Positions 11,366 through 22,651 of a stretch of DNA of 64,000 nucleotides are shown piece by piece (the stretch's first letter is position 1; each line of letters begins with the position of its first letter). The DNA comes from Megalobrama amblycephala (Eukaryota; Chordata; Actinopteri; Cypriniformes; Xenocyprididae): NCBI RefSeq assembly GCF_018812025.1, contig NC_063052.1:14119001-14183000 (forward strand), given 5' to 3'. The notes under the pieces were generated by a model, which was not told the DNA's origin, did no database searches, and was given only the letters and a program-made list of their open reading frames with translations. The position numbers and the translations under genes are program-made.

Positions 11366-13504
11366 TGATATATATGATATAATATATCTTTTTATATATA
11401 AATTATTAAATTAACTAACATCCCACATCAGGTAAACAATAGAAGGCAGACAATTAAAGTACATATTGTAAAATGCAGCAGATTTCTTTCATGATCAAAA
11501 TCTAAGTGACAGACTTCAGCCCTGAGATCCAAGTATATCAGATCGTCTGGCTTCCATCACATCTCTTTGCCAAGATCATCTTTGACTCAATCGATTAAGT
11601 ATCTCGTCACGTAGTTCGTCAGTTTTTTGGAGGTCAAACGATTCTCTTAACCACCCGGTAATCTGCAAAATGCAGCTTTTCAAATTGGCGAAGTCAGACA
11701 AGTAAAGATTTTCAATTGAATTGTGCATCTCATTTTGCGCCCTGAGGTCAAACCATCTTTATTGGACGGCAGCAATTAGCATGCACATGTTTAATTAATT
11801 CTGTAAGAAGCTTTTGTGTCGACACAACACCGCGAGGGGCTTTGTCTGAAATCTCAAGGACTGTGCAGGAATGTAAAACCAGCTAAACCTGTAAGATTTA
11901 CAATCAAGGAGGATTCAAACTTGTCATAAGTTATCAAGAGACAGCAATATGTGAAATAACCTGAGACAATTAATATGTTGGTGGCACATTAGTGTGTAAA
12001 AAAAAAAAAAATATGCAATTATTATTCTACAGTTCTTAATTACATTATGTTTCTTCTTCAGGCCCAATTCATGTCGAGCTCTTAGATGTAGATGACTTCA
12101 GCATCTGGTACAGAGCTAATTGCCTGCATAAGAAAAAAAAAGTCCCTTGAGGTATTTTCTCAATATTTTCCGGCAATTAATGAACTCATCTATAATTACA
12201 AATGTGAAAGATGAGATTTACATGACACAGACATTGTCATTTTGTCTTATTTTCAGTCCAGACATCACACAATTAAGTTTGGAAATGACAAAGGTGCAGT
12301 CAATAAGACAAGAAGTTGGCTATTAAGATGAGAACAAGACGTTTTAATGGACAAGCTTTGACGGTGTTCTTTGAAACGGGAAGCCGACTAATGGATTAGA
12401 AGGCAGGAACTCTGGAGAAATCATCGATCTGAAAATAAAGGAGTGAGCTTTGACAGTTTTTCTTATTCTTTTCCTCTTCTGCTTCCCTCCAAAAGACGCA
12501 CCTCAGCAGACACCCAGATGAGAGACTTGATTATTGACAGGACTGGTCTTTACCCACGCTCGATGATTAGATGCTCTTTATCACCTGCGGATTCAATTAA
12601 AAGTAAACAGCTGATCCTTTGTGCTGTATGAGACGGATGCTCTCAGTTCCACCTGCTGTCTGAGTTTGGTGGTCCCAGACACAGCGGATTTATATATCGG
12701 TGTGAGACAAAATAAAAGGATCATCAAGGATAGAGTAAATAACGTTTAGTGCTTGAGTGGTGCTGCTGCTTCATCCATCCTAATCAACCAATCACGGTCT
12801 TGGCTGGTTAGAACGGCCCTGTTGGCCCCTGCTGGTAGAAGTCGTAACTACACCATGAAATATTCTAGTATCTCTGGTCAAATAATAAAATGGCAGTGAT
12901 ATAATTTAATTTATAAAGACCCAGTTACAGTAAATTGTGTGGAAAAATATTGAGCGTCACACAAAAAGACAACCATGATTGGCTTTTATGTTCTCACTGC
13001 ACTAAAGACTAAACAAATTGTTAAAAAATATTATCTTAAGAAGTTGTTTTTTTTACTTTGTATTATGCTGACAGATGATTAAAGTAGTTGGTTGAAAAAC
13101 ATTTACCACACAGAAATTGCTAGTATATTTCACAAACAGTTACAAAGAAACAGTAACACATTAATTTAAACTTCTACCTTTTAATGTTGAAGTAAACACT
13201 GAAATAGTATTTTTTGTAAATATTCTCATAGTCAAACAATTGTTGTTTCAATTACAACTTTGGAAAAAACTTTTTTCTTTTTTTTTTTTTTTTAACAACG
13301 TAAAACCTTGAAATTATTATTATTATTATTATTTCTTCTTACAGTATAAAACTAGGGCTCTCAATAAATTCAAATAGCTGATTAATTTCATGCTTTCAGA
13401 CAAATCTTTAGAAAGCAATAATGTAAAATTTGGTCAGTTTATTTTGAAATATTGCATTAAACATGTTCAATATCTTAATTTAACATTGACAACCCTAAAA
13501 CATA
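11366..13504. other. Single-copy sequence with possible conserved blocks
   Basis: 11500-12840 lacks recognised repeats and contains homeobox-type AT words (TTTAATTAATTC) beside moderate-GC stretches. 13354-13497 is a small element with AGGGCTCTCAAT and ATTGACAACCCT ends. Confidence 0.4.
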
Positions 13505-13945
13505 CACTACTGTTCAAAAGTTTGGGGTAGTAAGATGTTTTAATGTTTTTATTAGAAGTCTCTTCTGCTCACCAAGGCTGCAATTATTTAATCAAAAATA
13601 CAGTAAAAACAGTAATATTGTGAAATATTTTTACCATTTAAAATAAATGTTTTCTATTTGAATATATTTTAAAATGTAATTTATTTCTGTGATCAAAGCT
13701 GAATTTCCAGCATCATTACTCGAGTCTTCAGTGTCACATGATCCTTCAGTAATCATTCTAATGTGCTGATTTGCAACTCAAAAAACATTTTTGATTATCA
13801 TCAGTATTGAAAACAGATGAGCTGCTTCATATTTTTGTGGAAACCATGATACATTTTTTTTTTTTCTGTATTCTTAGAAATTTCAAAAGGACTGCATTTA
13901 TTTGAATCGATTTCAGGAATCCTTGCTGAATAATGCATAAAAACA
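13505..13945 (+). mobile_element. TA-flanked MITE, CACTACC family, right end truncated
   Basis: Preceded by TA; starts CACTACTGTTCAAAAGTTTG, contains ACCAAGGCTGCAATTATTTA and CAGCATCATTACTCGAGTCT, and fades out after CCTTGCTGAATAATGC. Confidence 0.65.
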
Positions 13946-14919
13946 CCTGCAAACTCCTAATCACCCCTATCCAAATCTAAAAAAGAAAAGCAATCTATTT
14001 CATGATTGACATATATGCAGCCGTCTAGCCACAGTGAGAACTGAAATCAACCATCAACCTATCATTCACAATTCTTCGCTTTAATAATGTCGTCGTATCT
14101 CCAGAAATACCCATAACCATTGTCAGTCATCATCAGAGCACTACCACATTCCCAAACAGTCTGTTCCTCTAAACACTTTAGCTGCAGATGGCGGGTTACA
14201 CTCTAGGTTATTGAACATCTTCTGATTAATTCACTGTTAATTATGATAAAGTATGAGAGACAGTCTGTTGTCACTCAAAATAAAGTGACAGGAGACCGGA
14301 GAGGTCAGCAGAAGCACTCGTAATAAAGCAGCAGCTCCCCTATTACCGCTGGGAAATGATCTTCACAAATAAGCCTGAAGTTAGACGCCAGTATAAATTA
14401 ATACAATTAATTTCAACCTGAAATTCTGCTTGGAGGAGGCATGCATGTTAGGCCAGCGGTGGATAGTCATTAGCGAGGATATTAAATATTCCAGGCAAAC
14501 AGGAAAGCATCAAATTGAAAAGGAAACACAATCTGGAGACAAAAAGCAATGACTTCCTGGGACCTTTGGCAATGGCGCAGATCTTCCTGATTAAGTGAAC
14601 GCTCTCACAAACAGCTGCAAAATTCATTACATGTGATGCATAGAAAAGAACAAGAAATCCTACTTCATCCTGTATCGAATAGATTAGGTTTAGGTGTCAG
14701 TAGAAGGGTGGAAAAGAAGCACACGAGGCTTTTGCTTTAAACTGTCTGCGTCCTGTTAAACTACATGTCAGCACTACGCAATAATCTCATGCCATCCTCA
14801 TGAAAATCAATCCAGCATTTTCTGGATTACTGGGGTCGGAAGACTGCTTGCACATTTTGTGAGGGTGGCTTTGGAGAGGTTATAATATACCGTGATCATT
14901 TTTACAGAAAACTATTGGG
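13946..14919. other. Single-copy sequence, candidate conserved element
   Basis: No repeat recognised. 14180-14650 has even composition and short palindromic AT words such as AATTAATTTCAACC; a plausible intronic enhancer, not demonstrable by reading alone. Confidence 0.35.
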
Positions 14920-16049
14920 CACACTGAACTCACCGGCCATGGTACATTTGGTATTTGGTACACCTGCTCAACTGCTCGTTAACGTTAAATGGTTAAATCA
15001 GCCAATCACATGGCAGGAACTCAATGCATTTAAGCATGTAATCATGGTCAATATGATCTGCCGAAGTTCAAACTGAGCATCAGAATGGGGAGAATAAAAC
15101 TGATTTAAGTGACTTTGAACGTGGCATGGTTGTTGGTATCAGACGGGCTGGTTTGAGTATTGCAGAAGCTGCTGATCTACTGGGATTTTCACGCACAACC
15201 ATCACTAGGGTTTACAGAGAATGGTCTGAAAAACAGAAAATATCCAGTGAAGTCCAGCTCTGTCGGTGAAAATGCCTTGCTCTAAGCGGGATTTGAACCA
15301 GCGTATCACTGCGGAGACGCCAGTTCGAATCCCGTTTAGTGCAGGTCGAGGAGATGAGATTTAGAGGAGTGAGTGTAACATAGGCCAGTAAGAGCTGTGT
15401 GTGAGCTGCAGTCTTTAGCATCCTTGTTAGCACCGCCTCCCATGCCAGAGACACCGGTTCGAATCGCACACAGAGTAGGTTGAGTAGGACTGGTTACAGT
15501 GGCAATGTTTCTACAGTCTATTTTACAATACTTTTAGAAAACGCAGCCCAGACTGTTTCGAGCTGATAGAAAGGCAACTGTAACTCAAATCAGTACTCGT
15601 TACAACCAAGGTCTGCAGAAGAACATCTCTGAATGCACAACACGTCGAACCTTGAAGCAGATGGGCTACAGCAGCAGAAGACACACCGATGCCACTCCTG
15701 TCGGATAACAGCAAACTGAGGCAACAATTCACACGGGCACACCAAAACTGGATAATAGAAGACTGGAAAAAACATTGTTTGGTCTGCTGAGTCTCAATTT
15801 CTGCTGTGACATTCAGATGGTAGGCTCAGAATTTGGTGTAACCAGCATGAAAGCATGGATCCATCCTGAATGTATCAATGGTTAAGGCTGCTGCTGCTGC
15901 TGCTGGAGGGATATTTTATTGGCACACTTTAGGCACATTAGTACCAACTGAGCATTTTTTAAACCCCATAGGGGTTGAAGAATGAAAATAAAGGCAGTTC
16001 TGAAGGTAAAAGGGGGTGTACCATCAGGTGTACCTAATAAGTGAGTGTA
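14920..16049 (+). mobile_element. Decayed fish Tc1-like element with internal deletion
   Basis: Left end reads ACTCACCGGCC and GGTACACCTGCTC, right end GGTGTACCTAATAA then GTGAGTGTA: the terminal repeats of a widespread fish Tc1 family. Inside, on the plus strand, remnants of the transposase gene are readable: the start region with DLSDFERGMVVG-like coding, the helix-turn-helix stretch LLGFSRTTITRVYREW, and a later block around 15560-15860. From about 15950 the sequence jumps to the 3' end (AAGGCAGTTCTGAAGG), so most of the catalytic core with its last acidic residues is deleted. It is also interrupted by a tRNA-like insert at 15273-15545. Not functional. Confidence 0.85.
15273..15545. repeat. 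tRNA-like insert inside the Tc1 copy, with B-box hairpin
   Basis: The Tc1 transposase text stops after AAAATGCCTTG and resumes near TTCGAGCTGATAG. The insert holds two opposed tRNA B-box-like motifs: GGGATTTGAACC (15288-15299) and AGTTCGAATCCCG (15322-15334), forming an 18-bp stem (15287-15304 with 15317-15334, three imperfect pairs, 12-base loop). A third B box, GGTTCGAATCG, lies near 15456. This looks like a tRNA-derived SINE or dispersed satellite unit. Related text (GCTCTAAGCGGG) occurs at 20154-20165. Confidence 0.6.
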
Positions 16050-16054
16050 GAATG

Positions 16055-16147
16055 TCCTTTTTATTATTCTTTTTTATGTAAAGCACTTTGAATTACCATT
16101 GTGTATGAAATGTGCTATACAAATAAAATTGCCTTGCCTTGCCTTGC
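16055..16147 (+). repeat. LINE/SINE 3' tail (L2/CR1-like)
   Basis: TAAAGCACTTTGAATTACC, then GTGCTATACAAATAAA and a terminal run of TTGCC units. This is the usual 3' end of fish L2/CR1-type LINEs and the SINEs that share it; only the tail is present. It starts within a few bases of the right end of the Tc1 copy. Confidence 0.7.
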
Positions 16148-16703
16148 CATAGCAAATAGGTCTGGGATTCAATCCCAAAAGAAATGTTTCTTTGATTCAG
16201 AGGCATTAAGAATTGATAGCCGACTCCAATTCCATTGAAGGACCTGACATTTCTGAGCGTGACTGTCTGTTATCTAGATTTCTAAACTATTGCAGTAAGG
16301 AAATTGATTCATTGCACTTAAATCAAGTCTTTTGATTCAGGTCAGGTAAAAGACTCACTTGATTAAGCCAGTAGGTAAAGTATTTTCAATGATTCCTTTG
16401 AAAAAAAAACAAGCAAAAAATATCACCTTAACAATAGTTTGGCATTCATGCCATCATAATAGAGTAAAATATAATCTGTATTTACACTGCGTTCCAAATT
16501 ATTATGCAATTGACATATCAGTAAGATTTCAGTACAATAAACATTCAGATTTTAGTTTTTCTAAGAAAATGTTTGTTTGTTTATTTATCCATGTCTTTTT
16601 AGATAACTGGTATCAATCTCAGACAAAATAATTAGCCAGATCTATGGAAACCCTACTTAGAGGTTGTTCCACATTATTAAGCAAGTCACAGTTCTCATGC
16701 AAT

Positions 16704-17035
16704 ATGGGGAGGAAGAAAGATCTTTCTGAAGATGAAAAGCATGAAATGGTCCAATGTTGTGCAAAAGGCATGAAAACAACTAATATTGTGTGAAACTGAA
16801 TGGAGATTATCAAATTATCATAAGATTTGTGAGTGATTTAGAGCACAGCAGAACTCGGTCAGATAAAGGCTTATTAATGAAAGTTCCTATCAAAAAAATG
16901 TATTGTATTAAAAGGGCAGCTATAAAAAAAGCCAGTGTTGAGCAGCAAACAGGTATCTGAAGCTGCTGGTGTCTCTGGAGTCTTGAGAACATCACCATGC
17001 ATGCTGGCAGTTGTGCGTAAAGATGCATTTTAGAC
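16704..17035 (+). pseudogene. Tc1 transposase N-terminus, left arm of fold-back element
   Basis: Frame starts MGRKKDLSEDEKHEMVQCCA and reads through KGMKTTNIV to a stop; the frame then resumes as KLNGDYQIIIRFVSDLEHSR, with RSDKG and RAAIKK further on, before more breaks. This order (helix-turn-helix, then a second basic DNA-binding helix-turn-helix) is that of the Tc1/mariner DNA-binding region. No DDE catalytic motif follows, so it is a truncated and stop-broken remnant. The left-arm start is chosen at the ATG before GRKKDLS, the usual position just inside the terminal repeat. Confidence 0.7.
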
Positions 17036-17459
17036 ACCACTAACCAAACCTAACAAAGAGAAACATTTACAGTGGGTGTAGAAATACATTTTTAAACAGT
17101 TTCATTGCTGTGGTGTTTTTTTTGCGGCATGGGATAGTGCATAGTGGATTGTACAATAGTGCATTGTACTATGCGCTATCCTCCTTTTTATACCATAGCT
17201 GAAAATGGCCAGTTATGAACTCCACATATCTTGCAAAAGTCATTTTAATACCCTCCATCTCACTTCCCAATATTCCAGCCCAAATCATCACCCACCAGCT
17301 CCTTGCTGACGTCACAGTCTTGTTGGAACGTGGTGGCCATTCACCAACCATCCAGAAATCCATCCATTTAGATCATCCATTGTAGTACGGCATTAGTCAG
17401 TGAATAAAACTATTTAAAAATGAGTCTTCATGTATTTCTACACCCACTGTAAATGTTTC

Positions 17460-17794
17460 TCTTTGTGAGGTTTGGTTTGGAGTGGCTGAAATGCATCTTT
17501 ACGCACAACTGCCAGCCTGCATGGAGAGCTTCTTGAGACTCCAGAGGAGTTTGCTGCTCAACACTGGGTTTTTTATATCTGACCTTTTAATACAATTAAT
17601 TTTTTTGACAGGAACTTTCTTCAATAAGCCTTTATCTGACCGAGTTCTGCTGTGCTCTAAATCACTCACAAATCTTATGATAATTTGATAATCTCCATTC
17701 AGTTTCACACAATATTAGTTGTTTTCATGCCTTTTGCACAACATTGGACCATTTCATGCTTTTCATCTTCAGAAAGATCTTTCTTCCTCCCCAT
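17460..17794 (-). pseudogene. Tc1 transposase N-terminus, right arm of fold-back element
   Basis: Inverted copy of the left-arm remnant. The minus strand carries the same ATG-GRKKDLS start and later SDLEHSRTRSDKGLLKKVPV and KNPVLSSK. Compared with the left arm it differs by scattered substitutions and small gaps, mostly in the inner half, so the two arms have diverged only slightly near the outer ends. Confidence 0.65.
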
Positions 17795-18276
17795 ATTGCA
17801 TGAGAACTGTGATTTGCTTAATAACGTGGAACAACCTCTAAGTAGGGTTTCCATAGATCTGGCAAATTATTTTGTCTGAAATTGATACCAGTTATCTAAA
17901 AAGACATGGATTAATAAACAAACAAACATTTTCTTAGAAAAACTAAAATCTGAATGTTTATTGTACAGAAATCTTACTGATTTGCCTCTTGCATAATCAT
18001 TTGGAACGCAGTGTATTATCAAATCTCACTTCACCTTAAAAAAAAATAGTCTGGAAGCCACACTCATTCAATAAAGATCTGGAATCTGAATCTAACAGCC
18101 CAACTGGCAAAGAGCTTTTTCAACAACATTACATGAAAATGCTGTTTTTAACAGAGACATAAACTTGAGGGCCACAGGGAACACAAAAAAAACCTTGCTT
18201 AGATATCCCTTTTAGCTTGGTATACATTTTTAATAAAGCTAGCGTGCACCATTAATAATAAAGCACACTTTAATAT

Positions 18277-18708
18277 TCATACTGTATACTGAACGAAAAC
18301 CTCTACATTCAGATGGTCTCTGAGGTCCTGTATACGTACAAGAGGTTCTCCTTCAGGAGCAAAGCAGTGCAATACAGTGATTTGGTTCAGCTCAAGAGAA
18401 CTTTGTGAGGTTGCCAGACTCCACGTGGATGTTGTAAGATATATTCTACCTGTGTCGGCCCTCATGAGAACAATAGCTTCAGGCATATGTTTACAGGAGC
18501 AGGAGTAGAACTGCTGACTTCCTCTCAGAGAAGCTAGTTTCCCTGGTGACAGAGTAGTGTCTTTGAAATCAACATGTTCTGCACCCACACCACCCTTAGA
18601 TAACCGTCTATTTGTCACGGTCTGAAAAGAATGATTCCAACACGATTCCTTCAGGAAACATTCATAAGTTATTTCAGCTGTTTGTGCATGTTTTTCTCCT
18701 TCCGTCAT
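18277..18708 (-). other. 143-codon open frame, function unknown
   Basis: Same strand as CSMD. Starts MTEGEKHAQTAEITYECFLK and includes FYSCSCKHMPEAIVLMRADT; ends in DHLNVEVFVQYTV. I recognise no domain and it is not CUB or sushi. No clear start context or splice sites. It could be chance, or a remnant of an inserted gene or element. Confidence 0.2.
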
Positions 18709-19028
18709 CTGTTTTTAAACACATTCAACATTTCCCATCTGAATGCAAGAGACAGAAGGAGATACGTGGAGAGAATCACGCAATCGGTGGTGGTCCATGG
18801 TGCAAGAGTACAAGAATGTCAGGATCCACTTGTTGTATGCTGCAGGATAAAATGAATGGAAAATAATCCCCAAACTAACATTCACTAGTCGACAGGAAAC
18901 CAAGAAAAGGTCCATTACGCACCAAGGGAGCTAAAATAATGATGAAACACGTAAAATTATTCAAGAATAACAACAGCGATATTGTACATGTAATCCCGAA
19001 AAGGATCAAGAAATAAATAATTAAAATA

Positions 19029-19556
19029 CACTGACCTCCAAAAGTTTGGAAACGCCCTAGAAAAGTAGGTTTTTGGACAATATTAGCACGAATCCTTTTT
19101 AATTTGTGATAATTTTGCACTGACAAGCACAAGATTTATTATATAAACAGTTTATACATAGAAAAAAAAAAAAACTTACATTTTCGATTCATCAAAATAT
19201 CCAGCATTAGCAGCTATCTGACCTAAACTGGGTTCTAATTGGTTCATTGCATTCTAAACTTAATTGGCAATCAAATGTTGAAGCTATTAAGGTGTGCTGA
19301 CCCAAAAATCTTTTACAAACCTGGGCCAAGTTTAAACCAGTAACCAGGCATCACAGCTGGAAAAGAGGCATGTCTGACTTTGGCATGCATATATTGCCAT
19401 TATTATGTAATCAAAATGAAAATTATTATTATTGGTCTTCAATGATAATGTCAAGTTACTGTAATATATTTGCATCAAAAAATGATAAGGATTTATGCTG
19501 ACATCGTCCAAAACCACACTTTGCCAGGGGTGTTTCCAAACTTTTGGAGGGAAGTG
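19029..19556. mobile_element. TA-flanked Tc1-type MITE, CACTGACCTCCAAAAG ends
   Basis: TA at 19027-19028 and 19557-19558. Left CACTGACCTCCAAAAGTTTG (plus GAAACGCCC), right inverse of CACTTCCCTCCAAAAGTTTG (plus GAAACACCCC). Subterminal copies of GGACAATATTAGCACGAATC and its inverse extend the arms. 528 bp, no transposase. Confidence 0.75.
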
Positions 19557-19792
19557 TATTTGATGACATTTTGCCAGTTAAACAAACATAAAGTGGTCAT
19601 ATATTACACAAAATCAGATTTCCATGTTAAAACTCTTACTTGTAGATCTCAAAACGTCCTCATCAGTGTAAAAAAAAGCCTAGCAAGAAGTCGAATACTC
19701 TGAGATATTTTTCACTGCAGTCTATAACCGCAACGCAAGATTGCCGGCAATTGCGGAATATCTAGTGATTCAATTGGCTGAAAGGACTTTTA

Positions 19793-20173
19793 ATGTGCAA
19801 ATTTGCACTGCTCTTGTTAGATTGTGTTGGTCATTATGAAAATGTTTTGACTGCGTCTCTGTTCTTTAATTTCCGCATCACTAGTAGATCACGTTCAAAA
19901 CTTGACATTCCCATCGGCGCATTTGTGGAATTGCCCTTGATATTGCATGAGGATGTCTTTAGAGACCGTCATGTGTCAGCTGAGAGTGACAAAAATGTGG
20001 TAAGGAAAGCCTTATATGGACATGGCTTGGGCATGTTTATGCAAATGATCAACCTTAGGCATGTGGTTGCTCTAAATTTTTTTTTACACTCATCCCCCAA
20101 ACCTCACTTCCATCCGGGTCACGGCACCAAATGTAACCGGTTCTACTCAAACTGCTCTAAGCGGGTCGAGTAG
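19793..20173 (+). other. 126-codon open frame, probably repeat-derived
   Basis: Starts MCKFALLLLDCVGHYENVLT; the last about 40 codons overlap the tRNA-like repeat fragment. No domain recognised. Possibly the remnant of a mobile element; not a gene on present evidence. Confidence 0.15.
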
Positions 20174-20175
20174 AA
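20060..20175 (+). repeat. Fragment of the tRNA-like dispersed repeat
   Basis: TCCGGGTCACGGCACC, CCGGTTCTACTC and GCTCTAAGCGGG occur together, matching the style of the insert at 15273. GGTTCTACTC... GGTCGAGTAG forms a weak dyad. Similar arrangements recur in fish as tRNA-related dispersed units. Confidence 0.4.
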
Positions 20176-22651
20176 TTTTCTTTTTTTCTTTTTATTACGA
20201 GAAGTTCTCCTGTGCATATACTTACACAAAATAATCCATGCAATTATTATTGAATGAGACCCACTGCTTCTAATTTCACATGCGAAGAAGGCGAAATTGG
20301 AAGAAATTCTAACCATCATTTTGACAAATGGTCATGAAAACTAAACTATTTTTCCACCCCCACTGCTAATATTTTAAGGGCATAAGGGGAAAATGATTAT
20401 AGGCGTCTTTAAAAAGTAAGCTCTATTAATTGTTTGGAAGACTGCCTACCATTTAGCATGCTTTTGCCAATTTTTAATTCAGAGACAGATGAGGAAATGG
20501 GGTGAGAGAGGTTGAGTGGCACCGTACGCGACGCAAGCGAACACCCACATGAAGGTTGAGTTTTTAGTTGCTGAACTCTGCTCCTGCTACTCACATGAAA
20601 TACAGATTGCATAAATGATTGATGAAAATAAAGAGCTGCCATTCATTCCTGCATTTACTGTACCATCCAGAGATCTTAAAGGGGGCAAAATGTGTAAAAG
20701 CAACTGTCACAGTAGTGAATGTATCCACATCCTTTCAAGAAACACTTTGCATCATTTATCCTCTATATTGCCAATACCATTGTCACTGGCTACACCTTCC
20801 ATCCTCCATCCGCCTCACTGAATCATTACCAGTCATACCAGGAACTCTGCTCTGTATGAAAGTTTATTCAACCAAGCGTTTCTGGGACAGACTGCTTGAT
20901 GAAGCTATGCATACCAAACTGCTGTCCACGCTATGAAACATTTCATTATGTAAACATACACGCACTTCAGCTTAATTTCTGCTTGATGTTGAATATCTCC
21001 TGATTTTGGAGTTTTTACATTATTATAAGTCAATATGATCGTTCTAGTTGTTTGCTACGCAACCAGACAGACTAGTGCAACAATGTGCCCTAACCAGGCG
21101 TCAAGTGGCCACACTGATTACTAAAATGCAGCATAACATGACAAGATTACAGCCAAACAAACATAGCTGATGATGCAACTATGTGGGGTGTGATCAGATT
21201 TCGCTGTGGGCGGGGCTAACCAGTGCAACGCTGCAGAAATATGAACAAAACACACACTTAAACAATATTGTGTGTACATACACATAAGAAATACACAAAA
21301 CATACTGAAGACATTGCTGGTTTGTCACTAGAAGTCTCATATAAAATTATTTTCTCTCTATGAATATTACATTCTCATACATGAAGGTCAGTCGCTCTAC
21401 TTGGGTCTTTTATAAGCATATTTTAAAAGAAGGAAGGAAATAAACTGCTTAGTAAAATCATGGTTGAAAGCCTCCATAAAATCATAAGTGCATTTTACTG
21501 TGACGTTGCGAGCATCAGGTATTAAACTCTCTGTAAAAGGATTCATAATATTGCAATAATAGTAATAATAATAGTACGTCTTTGTATAGAAAGAAAAACT
21601 TAAACTTAAATGCACATCTGACACTATTAATGACACCATAAATTGATGTTTCTCAAATAAATAAAAAAAATAAAATTAATTTAAATACTTTCCCCATAAA
21701 TTAAACAAACTAGCCTGAAATTTCACTGCAAAAAAGTTTTAAATCCCCTTTTAATTAAGCCAGATTTGACTTCTTATGTATTAAAAATCACTTTTACTTA
21801 AGCTGCGTACAAGAACAAATTAAGGCCCGCGGCTTTCTGAGAAAATAAGTTTGACGTTGCAGCAGTGAGACACTTTTTCCCTGAACTGTATGATCCAAAA
21901 GTGAATCAAAGGGAAGGGGAGGCAACCAGGCCGAGACACTGAAACAACACACAGTAAATGATGCTTCAGGCTGACACAGCCTATTGAAGTGACTCAGATC
22001 AGACAATGAAAGACAAGCAGAGCAGCTCTGCTTCACACAAATAAGACCACACTTATCCGTCTCCCTCCAACCACCTCACACATAGTGAACACACATTATT
22101 CAGCCGTCAAACACCGTCAAAGCCCAAATCTGCTGTACAGTTAATATGTGTTATGACACATCTAATGAAGGCATGTAATGGACAGATAGTGTCATATAAA
22201 TTTAACATTATTTATTTATAATAAATAAATAAATAAACAACTCTCAGCCTGAAGGTCTTCATAAATAAGACTAGGAGGCTTAAAAGCACAGCCAAGCAAC
22301 TGGAAAAATCCCAAGACTAATGCAATAAAGAGAAAGAAGGCATGTACCCTTCACTATCCATTAGTTAACATGCAAAATTAATGAAATAGAAGGTGATATA
22401 ATGCACTAAGCCATCTTCCTGGAATTTGATGCAAGTGTCTAAAAGACAGTAATTTGATGAGGTTTAATAGGGAGTGATGAGGTCTTTAGTCAGAGACCAC
22501 CTCTTCATTGAGCTTTAATAAATGCAATTATGATTGGCACAGATCGCAGGGTAGCCAGAGCAGCTCTTAATTAATGCCGCAGATTCCGTCTGATATGTAC
22601 AATATAGTGTAACAAAATGCAGCACAACACAGAGTGGACTGGAATCTTTAC
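20176..22651. other. Single-copy intronic sequence before the exon
   Basis: Nothing recognised beyond short AT runs (for example an AAAT tract near 22215). Searched for a second CSMD exon without success. Confidence 0.45.

Larger units (their letters stand above)
16485..18013. mobile_element. Fold-back Tc1/mariner element with two long inverted arms
   Basis: Seen: outer ends CACTGCGTTCCAAATTATTA and its near inverse copy, each flanked by TA (16483-16484 and 18014-18015), the target duplication of Tc1/mariner elements. The first about 560 bp (16485-17045) and the last about 555 bp (17460-18013) are inverted copies of each other with few differences; a 195-bp stretch in each arm encodes the same 64-residue antisense frame. 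The similarity continues inward with gaps to about 17110 and from about 17395, leaving a roughly 285-bp core. Each arm contains a terminal repeat plus the start of a Tc1-type transposase. The catalytic part is missing or unrecognisable. Inferred: a non-autonomous fold-back derivative made by joining two left ends of one family. Confidence 0.85.
1..22651 (-). other. csmd3: Intron downstream of the CSMD exon (partial)
   Basis: On the minus strand this follows the exon. The expected next exon, a sushi domain starting near CGNPG, was not recognised. The interval holds transposon copies, a THAP-like fragment and several GC-richer single-copy blocks that could be conserved non-coding elements. It is taken as one intron of at least 22.6 kb. 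Confidence 0.7.

Noticed and set aside
12790..12850. Shared motif with 46670-46740 (GGCTGGTTAG and CCCTGCTGGTA)
   Set aside because: The match is patchy and short; the words also resemble the AAACCAG-type repeats, so no separate element is claimed.
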